Assembly (NCBI GenBank): GCA_016710115.1
Contig: JADJLN010000019.1
Coordinates: 310,001 to 374,000, forward strand
DNA: 64,000 nt
Direction: 5' to 3'
Origin: Saprospiraceae bacterium
GTDB taxonomy: Bacteria; Bacteroidota; Bacteroidia; Chitinophagales; Saprospiraceae
Part shown: piece after piece, positions 1 to 9,762 of the stretch
How the letters are laid out: each line of letters starts with the position of its first letter
Numbering within the stretch: position 1 is the first letter of the stretch
The notes under the pieces: generated by a model
The model's input: only the letters and a program-made list of their open reading frames with translations
Told to the model about the DNA's origin: nothing
The model's database searches: none
Made by a program: the position numbers and the translations under genes

Positions 1-309
1 AGCTGCATTCTCCTTGTCCCCCTCTCCGATCCGGCGGGCGACCATGGCCGTTGCAGCTGCACTCAGACCGATCGCCAGAGAATACACCAGCATCATGACC
101 GACTCTGTCAATCCGACTGTAGCCACGGCGTGGATGCCCAGGCGTGCGACAAAAAAGACGTCAACCACCGCAAAGAGGCTTTCCATCATCATTTCCAGCA
201 CCATGGGAATCGACAACAGGACGATCGCCCGTCTGATTGGCAAACGGGTAATGTCCTGTTCTTCTCCCTTGAGAGCAGCAGATACGAATCGATACACTTT
301 CCTGATCAC
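1..309 (-). CDS. MATE family efflux transporter, N-terminal part (cut by window edge)
   Basis: The minus-strand reading frame gives an N-terminus typical of Bacteroidota MATE (NorM-like) Na+/H+-drug antiporters: a short cytoplasmic lead with KGEEQD, then the first membrane helix with SIPMVLEMMMESLFAVVD and the following FFVARLG and VGLTESVMMLVYSLAIGLSAAATAMVARR segments (helices 1 and 2). The rest lies beyond position 1. No ATG occurs in the lead: the frame is open from about 399, and the best start is a GTG at 309 (VIRKVYRF). The start is therefore uncertain. The protein should export cationic or toxic compounds across the inner membrane. It is divergent from the secreted protein starting at 421. 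Confidence 0.8.
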   Translation of the reverse strand, partial: MIRKVYRFVSAALKGEEQDITRLPIRRAIVLLSIPMVLEMMMESLFAVVDVFFVARLGIHAVATVGLTESVMMLVYSLAIGLSAAATAMVARRIGEGDKENAA

Positions 310-420
310 AGCCGGTAAAGATACATGGATGACCGTCGTCAGGGTCTGTTGGTGACGCCGTTTATCAGCGTATTGCCAAATCCCGTATAACTTTGTGCCT
401 TATCCAGTTGTTCCAGGAAC

Positions 421-867
421 ATGAGACCCGTTCAGATCAGCATCCTTTTCATCGCCCTGTACCTGTTTGGTGTACAATCACCACTGGTTGCCCAGGACAG
501 CACCTGGAAGACCCTGTCGAAGATCTCATTTACCAAAAAGTATGATGACCTCCTTGGATTCAAGGTGGATGTGCCTGTATTTGCCAGTGAGGTGAAAAAG
601 CTGGACGGAAAGGAGATCACTCTTCGGGGGTATATCATCCCTGTTGAGGGGTATCGCAGCCATACCGAGTTCATTTTCTCGGCATTTCCGTACAACATGT
701 GCTTTTTCTGTGGCGGTGCCGGACCGGAAACGGTCATGGAGGTCAAGTCGGTGACCCCGGTAAAATACACCACCGAACCTATCACCCTGAAAGGTATTCT
801 GCATCTGAACGACTCGGATGTGAATCGATTGATGTACGGATTGGAGCAGGCGAAGCTGGTCAATTAA
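421..867 (+). CDS. Small secreted protein with CFFCGGAGPE motif, function unknown
   Basis: This 148-residue protein has a clear signal peptide (MRPVQISILFIALYLFGVQS, cleavage after AQ). The mature part is a compact beta-rich domain with KEITLRGYIIP, a hydrophobic FIFSAFPYN stretch and a conspicuous MCFFCGGAGPETVMEV motif, followed by a second GILHLN strand. The paired cysteines in CFFCGG could bind a metal or form a redox disulfide; this is inference. The layout (LRGYxxP ... C ... GxL.LN) is reminiscent of DUF3299-like periplasmic proteins, but I cannot assign a family with certainty. Its stop overlaps the convergent membrane-protein gene by four bases. Confidence 0.75.
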   Translation: MRPVQISILFIALYLFGVQSPLVAQDSTWKTLSKISFTKKYDDLLGFKVDVPVFASEVKKLDGKEITLRGYIIPVEGYRSHTEFIFSAFPYNMCFFCGGAGPETVMEVKSVTPVKYTTEPITLKGILHLNDSDVNRLMYGLEQAKLVN

Positions 868-1373
868 CGTCGCTCAATCACGCGTGACCAACCCAGGCGG
901 AAAACCACCAGTAGCGCGATCAGGATCAGGATTACCCAGTAAAAGGGCAGGTAGGTAAATGCAATGATGTGTGTGCGATCAATGATCCACATCAACAGGA
1001 GTACCACGACGATCATCATCATCAGTCCGGCCAGTTTGCCAAAACCGCGCACCTTTTCCAGGGATACATTCCAACGGATCAACCAGAAGGTCAGCACCAT
1101 GCTGATGACGGGCAACACCTGGATATACACATCTGTCTCCAGAATGCTGCGTTTTTCAAACAACCAGAAATAGACACTCAGGACGATCGCAAACATGCCG
1201 GGTACGGCGGCCAGGTAGACCAGCAGGCTGTAGAGATAATTCCACGGAATTTCTTCCCCTTCCGTTCGGCCGAGAATGCCGGCAAGCAGGGCCGTCAGGG
1301 GGAGAACCAGAAAATAGCCGACCAGAATGATAGGGTTGGCAGCCAGGAGGGTAAAGAGTTCGCCCAGGGTCAT
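864..1373 (-). CDS. Integral membrane protein, about five helices, function unknown
   Basis: A 169-residue hydrophobic protein with roughly five transmembrane segments (about residues 10-33, 45-70, 85-100, 112-132 and 138-158), short polar loops and a basic C-terminus ending in RVIERR. No catalytic motif is visible and I do not recognise the family. It lies just downstream of the E2 gene on the same strand (gap of about nine bases), so it may be co-transcribed with it. It converges with the secreted protein gene at 421-867 with a four-base overlap. Confidence 0.65.
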   Translation of the reverse strand: MTLGELFTLLAANPIILVGYFLVLPLTALLAGILGRTEGEEIPWNYLYSLLVYLAAVPGMFAIVLSVYFWLFEKRSILETDVYIQVLPVISMVLTFWLIRWNVSLEKVRGFGKLAGLMMMIVVVLLLMWIIDRTHIIAFTYLPFYWVILILIALLVVFRLGWSRVIERR

Positions 1374-1382
1374 TGGCAGGAA

Positions 1383-2616
1383 TTAGATGCCCAGGATAAA
1401 GCGGACAGGATCTTCCAGCAATTCCTTCACTTTAACCAGAAAGGTTACGGAAGAACTGCCATCGATGACCCGATGGTCGTAGGACATCGCCAGATACATC
1501 ATCGGCCGGATAACTATTTGTCCATCAACGACTACCGGGCGTTCCTTGATGGCGTGCATCCCCAGGATCGCCGATTGGGGTTCATTGATGATCGGTGTAC
1601 TCATCATCGATCCGAACACCCCACCATTGGTAATGGTGAATGTGCCCCCACTCATTTCTTCCAGGGTCAGCTTTCCGGTACGGGCTTTGTCGGCCAGGTC
1701 TTTGATCGCCAGTTCGATCTCATGCAGGGCCAGGCTTTCCACATTGAGAACGGGTGGAACAACCAGACCGGTCGGAGTTGAAATGGCGATGGAAATATCG
1801 GCATACTCGTGATAGATCAGGTCATCCCCATCAATGCGGGCATTGACCTCCGGCATGTCCAGCAAGACCTGGGCACACGCCTTTGCAAACAGGGACATAA
1901 AGCCGAGTTTGATGCCATATTTTTTCACAAACGCATCCTGGTGCTTCTGGCGCAAGGCAAAGATTGCACTCAGATCCACCTCGTTGAAGGTGGTCAGCAT
2001 GGCTGTGTTGTTCTTGGCAGAAACCAGTCGCTTGGCAATGGTCCGACGCATGCGGGTCATTTTCTCCCGGCGTTCCAGGCGGGAAAACGTGGACGAAGCA
2101 CTCCGTTCGGGCGGGTTGACCGGTGTTGTTTCCGGTTGTGTGGCGGGGGTCTGGACAGGAGCCGAGGCAGCTGCTACATCCTGTTGGGTAATTCGACCGC
2201 CCTTGCCGGTGCCTGCAACATCAGAGGCACTCACTCCCTTTTCCCGCATCAGTTTTGCTGCGGTTGGTGAAGGATGGCCAGCGGCATGGGAGGACTCCGG
2301 CTTCGGCTCTGGTAAAGGGGCTTTTTTCCAGTGATGGGGTGGCGGGTGCTTCACCCGATCCGGAGGCATCCTCGGTAACACTGGTGTCCAGCCTGGCGAT
2401 CAATGCACCAATCTCCAGGTCATCGCCCTCCTTGGCGACATGGATCAATTTTCCAGATGCCTCGGCAGGAAATTCCAGTGTGGCTTTATCCGATTCAAAT
2501 TCACACAGTGATTCATCCATTCGGACAAAGCTCCCGTTCGGTTTCAGCCATTGGGACAAGGTGACCTCTGTAATGGATTCACCGACCGATGGGACACGAA
2601 GTTCTAGTAGGCTCAT
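1383..2616 (-). CDS. sucB: 2-oxoglutarate dehydrogenase E2, dihydrolipoamide succinyltransferase (one frameshift)
   Basis: The E2 core of the 2-oxoglutarate dehydrogenase complex (TCA cycle) transfers succinyl groups from lipoamide to CoA. It has an N-terminal lipoyl domain (VPSVGESITEV, lipoylated Lys in ESDKATLEF), a Pro/Ala linker, the peripheral-subunit-binding domain (SPTAAKLMREKGV ... GTGKGGRITQQDV) and the catalytic domain ending in the active-site motif SYDHRVIDG. I chose the start at 2616 because MSLLELRVPSVGES is the normal E2 N-terminus. The frame breaks in the linker at the T run 2322-2327 (A6 on the coding strand): one fewer A restores SLEKAPLPEPKPES. This is probably a sequence error because both halves are otherwise intact. 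Confidence 0.93.
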
Positions 2617-2725
2617 GAAGGAAAATTGGCTGCAAAAATACCGGAAATATGAATTCCGACCCAAGGATACGGACTTCCAGGAGGTAAACGGTACGGAGCC
2701 TCTTGTGTTTCAGGCAGGGGTATTC

Positions 2726-3617
2726 TTATTTCACGTTTTTATAAACCGCGATCCGTCCAGGCACTCCTTTCTTCCCTTCACTGGAAATAAACAGATCTCC
2801 ACGCTGATTGAATGCGATCCCTTCCGGTTGTGGTAAAATGGACGAGTTCAATACATAGATTCTCTGATAATTTCCGGATGCATCAAAAACCAGAAGGAGT
2901 TTTCCGCGTGCACTGATCATCCAGATCTCATGTGTCACGGGATGGAAAGCCAATCCGGAAGGGCCCAATGGATACTGATCGTCACGCTGGTCCAGCCATT
3001 CCAGAAGATGAGCCTTGTTTCCCTTGTCCATATGCTGGAGAATACCTTCTCTCAAGGCTGTCCGGGACAGTCCACAGATCTGTTCATCCGGCGCCGGTTT
3101 TTTGAGATCCCAATGCACCCATCCCTTGATCGTGGAAGCATTCACAACAGTGCTTTCCTGAAAATCCTTGATTCCCAGAAGCAGGGTACCCTGTATCGGA
3201 TCATACCCCAGGCCTTCCACATCGATTCCTGCTGGAAATCCGGGATCCATTTGCACGACTTCTCCATGCGGCCCATCCTGCCATGTGGTGCGAAAGAGCA
3301 TACCGTCACTGCGGAGAAGATAAAGGGTGGAGTCAACCATTTCAATGCCTTCAAAGTCTCCTTTTCCCGGTTACTGTCCATTGTGCGGCTAATACTCCCG
3401 ATTGCGGATTCAGACCGTAAACAACACCTCGTTCATCCTGGAGGCAAAGCAGATGTGTTTCACCCGGTGCAAAGGTCAGAGCAGAAATCTCTCCCAATTC
3501 GGGCGGCATGTCCCAGATCATATCCGGTTTGCCCAGGCGACTGTCCTGTCCAAATCCCTGCAGCCCTGCAAACAGGGCAAGAATGACATGGAGATATTTC
3601 AGATCGATCTTCTTCAT
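2726..3617 (-). CDS. SdiA-regulated-type beta-propeller-like exported protein (one frameshift)
   Basis: An exported protein of about 297 residues with a signal peptide ending near GLQGFGQ. It then has repeating beta-blade-like units: EISALTFAP, DFEGIEMVD, GIDVEGLGYD, GPSGLAFHP, PEGIAFNQRGDLFISSEG. These phrases match the SdiA-regulated domain (YjiK-like) as I know it, a presumed phytase-like or esterase-like propeller whose role is poorly defined. The frame is broken at the T run 3362-3365; removing one base joins VTGK to GDFEGIE. Its ATG overlaps the stop codon of the large cyclase-like gene upstream (ATGA at 3614-3617), so the two are translationally coupled and may work together. Confidence 0.75.
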
Positions 3618-6600
3618 AATTGATTCATTCGATGGCTGTACATCGCCTTGGGCTGGATGGTGTGGAGCTGTTGATAAAGTTCTTTAGCTCGAAGTTGATC
3701 CGCAGGATCTCCTGTTATCCGGGCGAATTGAAACGTCGCTTCTGCCCGCAGGTCTGGATCCTGATCCTCCTCCATAAACGTTTTCAGCATGATTAATTGT
3801 TCGGATACCGGTTGTATGCGGGCCGAAAGGATCTTTACCTCCCGTTGCATGGCCTGATCATCCCATTGCCAGACATCCTCTTCTGCTAAAGAGACAAAAT
3901 CTGCTGCTTTTGTTACAGCACCCTGCTCCAGATAAATCCAGGACTGGGTCAGATGACACGCAGCGATCAATTTCCGATTGTCCATTTCACTGGCCATACG
4001 GGTAGCCTGTTCAATCAGTTGAACCGCAGTTTCAGGTGCACCCATGATCTGATTTCCCCAGGCCAATGACCGGAGGGCCTTGACCTGCCCTTTCCGGTAT
4101 CCGATTCGTCGGGACAGTTCAAGCGACTGTCGAAGATGGGTTTCTCCCATTGCCCATTCTCCCTGGCGCACCTCCAGTGAACCCAGTAATTCAAGGGCTA
4201 TGGATTCGCCCTGCACATCTTCCAGGGCCCGACTCAAATCCAGATCAGTATGGAAATCCGTCAATGCCCCGGCCCAATCACCCAGTTGTTCTTTGACCAG
4301 GCCGCGTGTGCCCAGCGCGATCGAGATCCATAACCGATGGCCCATTTCTTCTGCCAGTTCCAGGCCTCGTGCCAGATTTTTCAATGCCACCTCAAAATGG
4401 CCCATTTCATTCTGGACAATTCCCAGGTTCGTATACAGACTGATCAGCGATTGCTTTTCCCCGGTCTGATGCCGGATGAGCAGATCATTGTACAGGAGTT
4501 GTTCTGCTTCGACATATCGTCCCTGATTCATCCGGATCAACGCCAGGCTCATGACCAGTTGATTGTCCAGCTTCGTCGGATCTTCGATCCTGACCATCGA
4601 CCGGGTGATATACGTTTCTGCCTGCTGATAATCGCCCTGTCGGAAATAGAGGGTTGCCAGATCCCGATGACACCGGGTTACGCCAGCCTGGTCCCCCAAT
4701 TGTTCAAAGCCGTGAATCGCCTCCTGCAGGTCTGTCCAGGCTGATTTGTACTGGCCCAGCAGAACCAGAAAATGCCCTCTCGCTGCAAGATGATCTGCAT
4801 GTAATGATTTGTCTGGTGTCTGTAAAAAAACAGGGTCGTCCAGAGACTTCAATGCAGGTTGCCATTGTCCCAATGCTTCAAATGCGGGTAATTGTTGGAG
4901 AATCAGATGGGCCGACATTGCGGGATCCGCCATTTGGATGGCCTTCCCGAAATACTCGAGGGCTTCCCGATTCTGGTATTGTCGCAGGGCATACTGGCCC
5001 GCTTCTGTCAGGTATTGAATCGCTTTTCCGTTCCATCCAGCATGTTCGCAATGTTCGGCAATGGCACCAAAATGTGGTCCCATTTCGGAACGATAGACCG
5101 ACTCCATGGCTTCGACCACCAACCCGTGCAATTGTTTCAATCGGGAATCGAGTTGGACATCGTAGATGACCTCCCGAAGCAGACTGTGCCGGAAGATATA
5201 GGCCAGTTCGTCCATCGCCTTGAGGATCTCGGCTCGTTCGGCATCCACCAGTTTGGTGTTGACATCCTCTGTTTCTTCCCCGGCAGCGTCCAGCATGTGC
5301 AGAAGCACCGGCAAATCAAATGATGTCCCGATCACAGATGCAGATTTCAGCACTTCACGAACCCCCTGTTCCAGACGATCCAGGCGAGCCATCAGGATAT
5401 CGCGCAACGTGCCACCCAGGACCAGTTCCGATTCGCGTACCGTCCAGACAGTGTCTTGCTGATGCAGGAAGTCATTGTCGCGCAGGTAGAGGAGCAACTG
5501 TTCAGAATAGAATGGATTGCCATTGCCCGCTCGCTGAAGGACCTCGATCAGTGCTGTTGAAACCGGGCCTTCCAATATGGTTCTCGCTTGCGCTTCAATG
5601 CCTTCCTTCCCCAGTCCCTGGAGGGAGATCGTGGTGTGTTGATCTGACGGGATCACTGTAAAATCAGGGTTTGGATGTCTTCCGGTGGACATCACGATCA
5701 ATTGGCCTGATTGTATCCGGGACAGGATCATGGTCCGGGTAGCATGGTCCAGATCCGCCCAATGTTCGATCAGGATGCCTAATGGTTTCTGGCGATCTCC
5801 ATTGGACAGCAGGCGTTGGTGCCCTTCTTCGATCCGTTCAAACCGCACGCGGGGAGAGAGTTCCTCTGCACTTCTCAAGTGGTTGATCTCTTCCATCAGA
5901 TGGGCGATATCTCCTCTTAAATGTCGATTGATCTCCTCTGTCCATGCCTGGTCCAGATCCGCAAACGGGGCTGTATTGGCCGGATTCCCGGTGAGGATAA
6001 GCCAATCGATCTGATCTGCAGTTTTTCGACAAACCGTGCGGGTCAAAAACGTTTTCCCAATGCCCGGATCACCCAGGATCTCCAGACACTGACCTTCTGC
6101 TCCCTGCAAGAGATCGACGATCTGTTTCAGATCGTCCTGTCGACCGTAAAGCACTTCCTCGCGGTTGATCTCCTGTTCCATGGCCTGCACATGAAAAACA
6201 GGGATCTTCTGGCCGAATCCCTTGGCGTTGACCGGAGGCAATGCCTCACAAACCAGGGGCAGTCCGATCACGGTCGATTCATCGCACAAGATCTGTCTGT
6301 TGGCTGCCTTTATCGCCAATCGGGCAGCCAGATTGACCGCACGACTGGCGACCACATATTGCTGGCGAAAGTCATTGCCCGCCAATCCGCAAAAGGCAGG
6401 ACCAGTGCTGATCCCGATCTGCAGTGGAAGTTTCTCCAGTGTCGGGTTGGAAAGGATAGCCAGGGCTGTCTGGATGACCCTTATTCGCGACTCTCCGGTG
6501 TTGATCGGTGCCCCGAAAAAAAGCGACAATCAGGCCTCCCTTATCTGTAAAATCGGTCTCCTTGTAATAACCTTCCCTCCGATAGACCTCTGTTGTAGTG

Positions 6601-7334
6601 ACCTGGAGTACCCGATCTACCTCCTCGATGGTCAGTGATTCGGGAAATGCCAGAAAAAGACTGGACACCTGCCGAAATTCTCCCCGATGGAATCGCTGTG
6701 CAAGGAAAGTTGGTAAAAAGGACGGTGTATGTTCAGCCGGTGGGCAGACAATGTTTTTCTCCGGAAAATCACAGATCGTCTTTACAAGACCGTATTCTCC
6801 GTTCATCTGGCACGATACCGTGTGTGGTTGGAGGATGCCGAGGATGGCCTTTGACAGAAAGATCTCGCCTGCAGGCGTGGAGGCCTGAACAGCAACAGCG
6901 CGGGCTATCCCTTCTCCCCGAATATACCAGGCATGGGGACTGTCCGGTGTAATGTGCCATTGAACGGGTCCGATATCGATGCCGATTCGCAGTGGGATCT
7001 CGACCTGCAACTGATGCAGGGATCGCCTGATCTCTTCGGCAGCAAAGACGGCTTCTTCTGCCGGAATGTCCGTTGGAAAGATACCGGCAAAGGCATCCCC
7101 GGCAAAATAGGGGATAAACCCGCCCCGGCTGTGGATGGCCTTAGCTGCTGATCCAAATACATCATTCAGCAAGCGGGAAAGCCGTTCGGAACCCGGTTTT
7201 CCCTGGCGCATCAACAATTCAGTATGTGCAGTAAATCCCTGCAGATCCGCAAAGAGGACCGTCGCGTTCAGGTTGCCCTGGACGTGCTGCTGGCCGAAAT
7301 GGTCATTGATGAATAATGGCAGAAGTCCCCGCAT
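3614..7334 (-). CDS. Tandem class III cyclase domains + STAND/AAA NTPase + TPR, soluble adenylyl cyclase-like (one frameshift)
   Basis: A protein of about 1,240 residues with no signal peptide. Cyclase domain 1 (about 20-190) has both metal-binding Asp positions: VLFADLQGFT (D30) and YFAGDAFAGIF (D80). Cyclase domain 2 (about 220-370) has TDKGGLIVAFFGAP, a GISTGPAFCG turn and VNLAAR, which supplies the Asn and Arg of the transition-state site. Next come an NTPase domain with Walker A GDPGIGKT (about 421-428) and a degenerate Walker B (ILIEHWADLD), then roughly ten TPR-like helical repeats from about 770 to the end. This order is that of mammalian soluble adenylyl cyclase (ADCY10). The frame breaks at A7, 6516-6522; one base fewer joins IVAFF to GAPINTG. 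Likely cytoplasmic cAMP/cGMP signalling, but activity is unproven: the Lys usually preceding FAGD in domain 1 is Tyr. Confidence 0.85.
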
Positions 7335-7449
7335 AAGGGGTGAAAATAGAACATCCGCACAGGAGGTACAACGACCGGATATCTTTTCTTTTACCCGGGG
7401 AGGAAATCATGTGTTGCGAAGAGGACAGTTGAAACACCGTTCTGGCGCA

Positions 7450-8178
7450 TCAATCCATTTCACAGATCCTCCGGACAACTTTATAGATACGGGTGTATTC
7501 ATTGATCTCTTCCTCGAACGGATCATGTTCCAGATGATTGGCAGAGATCATGCGCAAGGCAGAGATCCGGCCACGGCTATCCGGGATCTTCTGAAGGTAT
7601 TTGACCCAGACCGAGCCACTGGATTTGACCGCATAGATCTCATTGTCCCTGATCTGGTTGACGGATTCGATCTCCCGACAGACCACGACATCGCCATTCT
7701 GGATGACAGGCTCCATGCTGTTGCCTTTGATTGGAAAGGCCACGAGATTGGTTCCTTCCAACCCTGGAATCGTGAAGTAATCGATATCTTCTTCGGTCGC
7801 TGTGTCAATCGCCGATCCGGCAAACGCCTGTGTTGTTGTGAACAGGATGTTCGGGCGACGACCTGAATGGACTTGTGGCATTGCGGATACAGGATCCAGG
7901 CCAAACGGAGTGCCCTTTCCCTGAAGCATCCAGGCTTCATTGATGCCATACGCTTCACACAGATTGCGCGCCTGATGATAATCGATGACCCGCTTGTCTT
8001 TCGGATTGAGAAAGGCACGGACAATGTGGCCATAGGCGCGATTGCCCAATACTTTCTCGGCGAAATCACCCATACCGAGGCCAGCCCTGTCATTTTTGAC
8101 AATCTTGCCTTTTTCTTCGAGGATGGAAAAGATCTTGCGGAAGCGGTCGTTGAGTTCGATACGGTCTTCTGTGATCAT
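7450..8178 (-). CDS. LexA/S24-type transcriptional regulator with self-cleavage domain
   Basis: A 242-residue repressor-like protein. Residues 1-90 form a divergent helix-turn-helix region (DRFRKIFSILEEKG ... ALCEAYGI-like helices). Residues about 115-235 are an S24 (LexA/CI) peptidase fold with catalytic Ser154 in KGNSMEP and a candidate Lys193 in VWVKYLQ. An Ala-Gly pair lies at 120-121 (AFAGS), 34 residues before the Ser, much like the cleavage-site spacing in LexA. It may therefore be inactivated by autocleavage on DNA damage; this is inferred from the motifs. It is transcribed away from parA across a 183-bp gap that would hold its operator. In phages such proteins are lysogeny repressors, but no phage genes are present here. 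Confidence 0.85.
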   Translation of the reverse strand: MITEDRIELNDRFRKIFSILEEKGKIVKNDRAGLGMGDFAEKVLGNRAYGHIVRAFLNPKDKRVIDYHQARNLCEAYGINEAWMLQGKGTPFGLDPVSAMPQVHSGRRPNILFTTTQAFAGSAIDTATEEDIDYFTIPGLEGTNLVAFPIKGNSMEPVIQNGDVVVCREIESVNQIRDNEIYAVKSSGSVWVKYLQKIPDSRGRISALRMISANHLEHDPFEEEINEYTRIYKVVRRICEMD

Positions 8179-8361
8179 GGTTGTCCCTGTTTTTCAAACA
8201 ATTTCGAGATACAATGGCAAATATAAAACAAATAATGGTGATATTGTCAACAAATGATTGCGGAAGGTCATGTGTAATCTTTTTAGAGGGAATCGAATAG
8301 AGATCATGTGAACTATCTCAGAATGTCTATTTTTGGCCCTGACATATTGTAATCGCTACTT

Positions 8362-9151
8362 ATGGGAATGATCATATCACTACTGAATCACAAGGGTGGT
8401 GTCGGAAAGACCACCTCTGCCATCAATATTGGTGCAGGACTGCATCAACTGGGCAAGAAGGTGCTTCTTGTCGACTCGACCCCAGGCCAACCTGACCCTT
8501 TCCCTGGGTATCCCTCGTCAAAAGGCAACTATTTACGAGAACATCCGGGGTGAGGCTGAACTGGCCCCATACGTTGTCAAAACAGGGTTTGACGTCATCA
8601 CCAGTTCGCTTGACCTCTCGGGTGCAGAGATGGAAATGATCAATGAGGCCGGTCGGGAATATATCCTCAAGGAACTGTTTGAGCCCATGATCGACCTGTA
8701 TGACTACATCATCATCGATTGTCCCCCTTCTCTTGGCCTGCTGACCCTGAATGCCCTAACCTGCAGCCAGACGGTCTACATCCCGTTACAAACCGAATTC
8801 CTCGCCTTGCAGGGCCTGGCCAAGATCAAGCAGGTCATCGACAAGGTGAAATTCCGCCTCAACAAGGATATCGAGATCGGCGGAGTGATCGCTACGATGT
8901 ACGACAACCGGAAGGTGCTCAGCCGGGATGTGGTGGATACGATTCTCAAGTATTTCGGGGAGAAGGTATTCAATACCTATATCCGCGACAATGTCTCCCT
9001 GGCGGAAGCACCGGCACAACGAATGGATATCTTCAGTTATGCACCCAAAAGCAATGGCGCGGAAGATTATCTGAATTTGTGTGAAGAAATTCTCCAACGC
9101 ACATCCAGCACGGTAAAGGTTGCTGCAAAAGCCCTGTCGCCGAGTGAGTAA
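8362..9151 (+). CDS. parA: ParA/Soj-type partition ATPase (frameshift near Walker A')
   Basis: A ParA-family P-loop ATPase of about 263 residues involved in chromosome or plasmid partition. The deviant Walker A KGGVGKTTSAINIG is near the start, Walker B is IIIDCPPSLGLLTLNAL, and the ParA pattern EFLALQGLAKIKQVIDKV is present. The frame breaks at about 8475-8487, where VLLVDS should run into DPQANLTLSLG. Here two bases appear to be missing (or one extra), and the site is not a simple homopolymer. The downstream gene overlaps by eight bases. A second nearby ATG (8368) could also be the start. Upstream is the divergent S24 regulator, which may control this unit. Confidence 0.88.
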
Positions 9152-9653
9152 AAAATCGTTCACGGACGGCCTGGAAAGCCTTTTTTCTGCACCACGGGAA
9201 AAAGAGGCGCTTGATACGCTTGCTCCGCCCAAACGGAAAAAGGGCAAACGGGCTATGGGTGAATCCACGGAGAAAGAGCAGGAGGAAACAAAGGCCCGTC
9301 GATCCGGTCAGAAAACCTTTTCACTGGATCTCGAAGCATTCCTGGCTGATGTGCTGAATGAAAGTCTGCAGGAGGAACTGGCCAGAACCGAATCTGTACC
9401 AACCAGTTCGAAAAAAGACCCCCCGGGGGAGATCCCGCATGGAGATGGTGTTGACGCTCTCATCCGCTCCACCCTGGAAACCAGTACCATGGAGGTCACA
9501 TCCGGCAAAACCAAACGGGTGACCTTTTTTTTTGAACCTGGAAAGGTCGAACTACTGAAAGCCCTCGCGAAGGAGGAAAACATCTTTATGCGCGAAAAGA
9601 TCAGCCAGATCGTGGCGGAGTATCTGGAGCGATATCAAGAACAAATAAAATAG
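9144..9653 (+). CDS. Putative ParA partner, C-terminal ribbon-helix-helix-like domain
   Basis: A 169-residue protein if started at the GTG at 9144 (reading SKKSFTDGLESLFS), which overlaps the parA stop by eight bases; an upstream TTG at 9120 is less likely. The N-terminus and middle are charged and low-complexity (KRKKGKR, EKEQEETKARR) with an acidic helical stretch. The C-terminal 50 residues (KRVTFFFEPGKVELLKALAKEE ... ISQIVAEYLERY) have the strand-helix-helix pattern of ribbon-helix-helix DNA-binding proteins. By position it would be the centromere-binding partner of ParA in place of a normal ParB; this role is inferred. No ParB nuclease-like or HTH motif is visible. Confidence 0.7.
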   Translation: MSKKSFTDGLESLFSAPREKEALDTLAPPKRKKGKRAMGESTEKEQEETKARRSGQKTFSLDLEAFLADVLNESLQEELARTESVPTSSKKDPPGEIPHGDGVDALIRSTLETSTMEVTSGKTKRVTFFFEPGKVELLKALAKEENIFMREKISQIVAEYLERYQEQIK

Positions 9654-9762
9654 ACGCTTTCACTTTGGGATCTTTATTGAGGAGCTTTTTCAAGAAGGCT
9701 GCTGTCAAGAAGATTGCGTCCTGTGAGAAACTGAATATCTCCTTCTGACGTTACTGCTATTC

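Noticed and set aside
14..355. Plus-strand open frame of 113 codons at the left edge
   Set aside because: It is the antisense of a clear MATE transporter N-terminus; its composition is typical of a shadow frame.
6516..6522. Programmed frameshifting in the cyclase gene
   Set aside because: A slippery A7/T7 run is present, but many other genes here have similar breaks in runs, so sequence error explains it better.
8227..8361. Defined operator for the S24 regulator
   Set aside because: AT-rich words such as TTGTCAACAA occur, but no convincing symmetrical site repeats in the gap.
7450..9653. Prophage
   Set aside because: A repressor-like gene and ParA are present, but no integrase, terminase, portal, capsid or lysis gene lies within the window.
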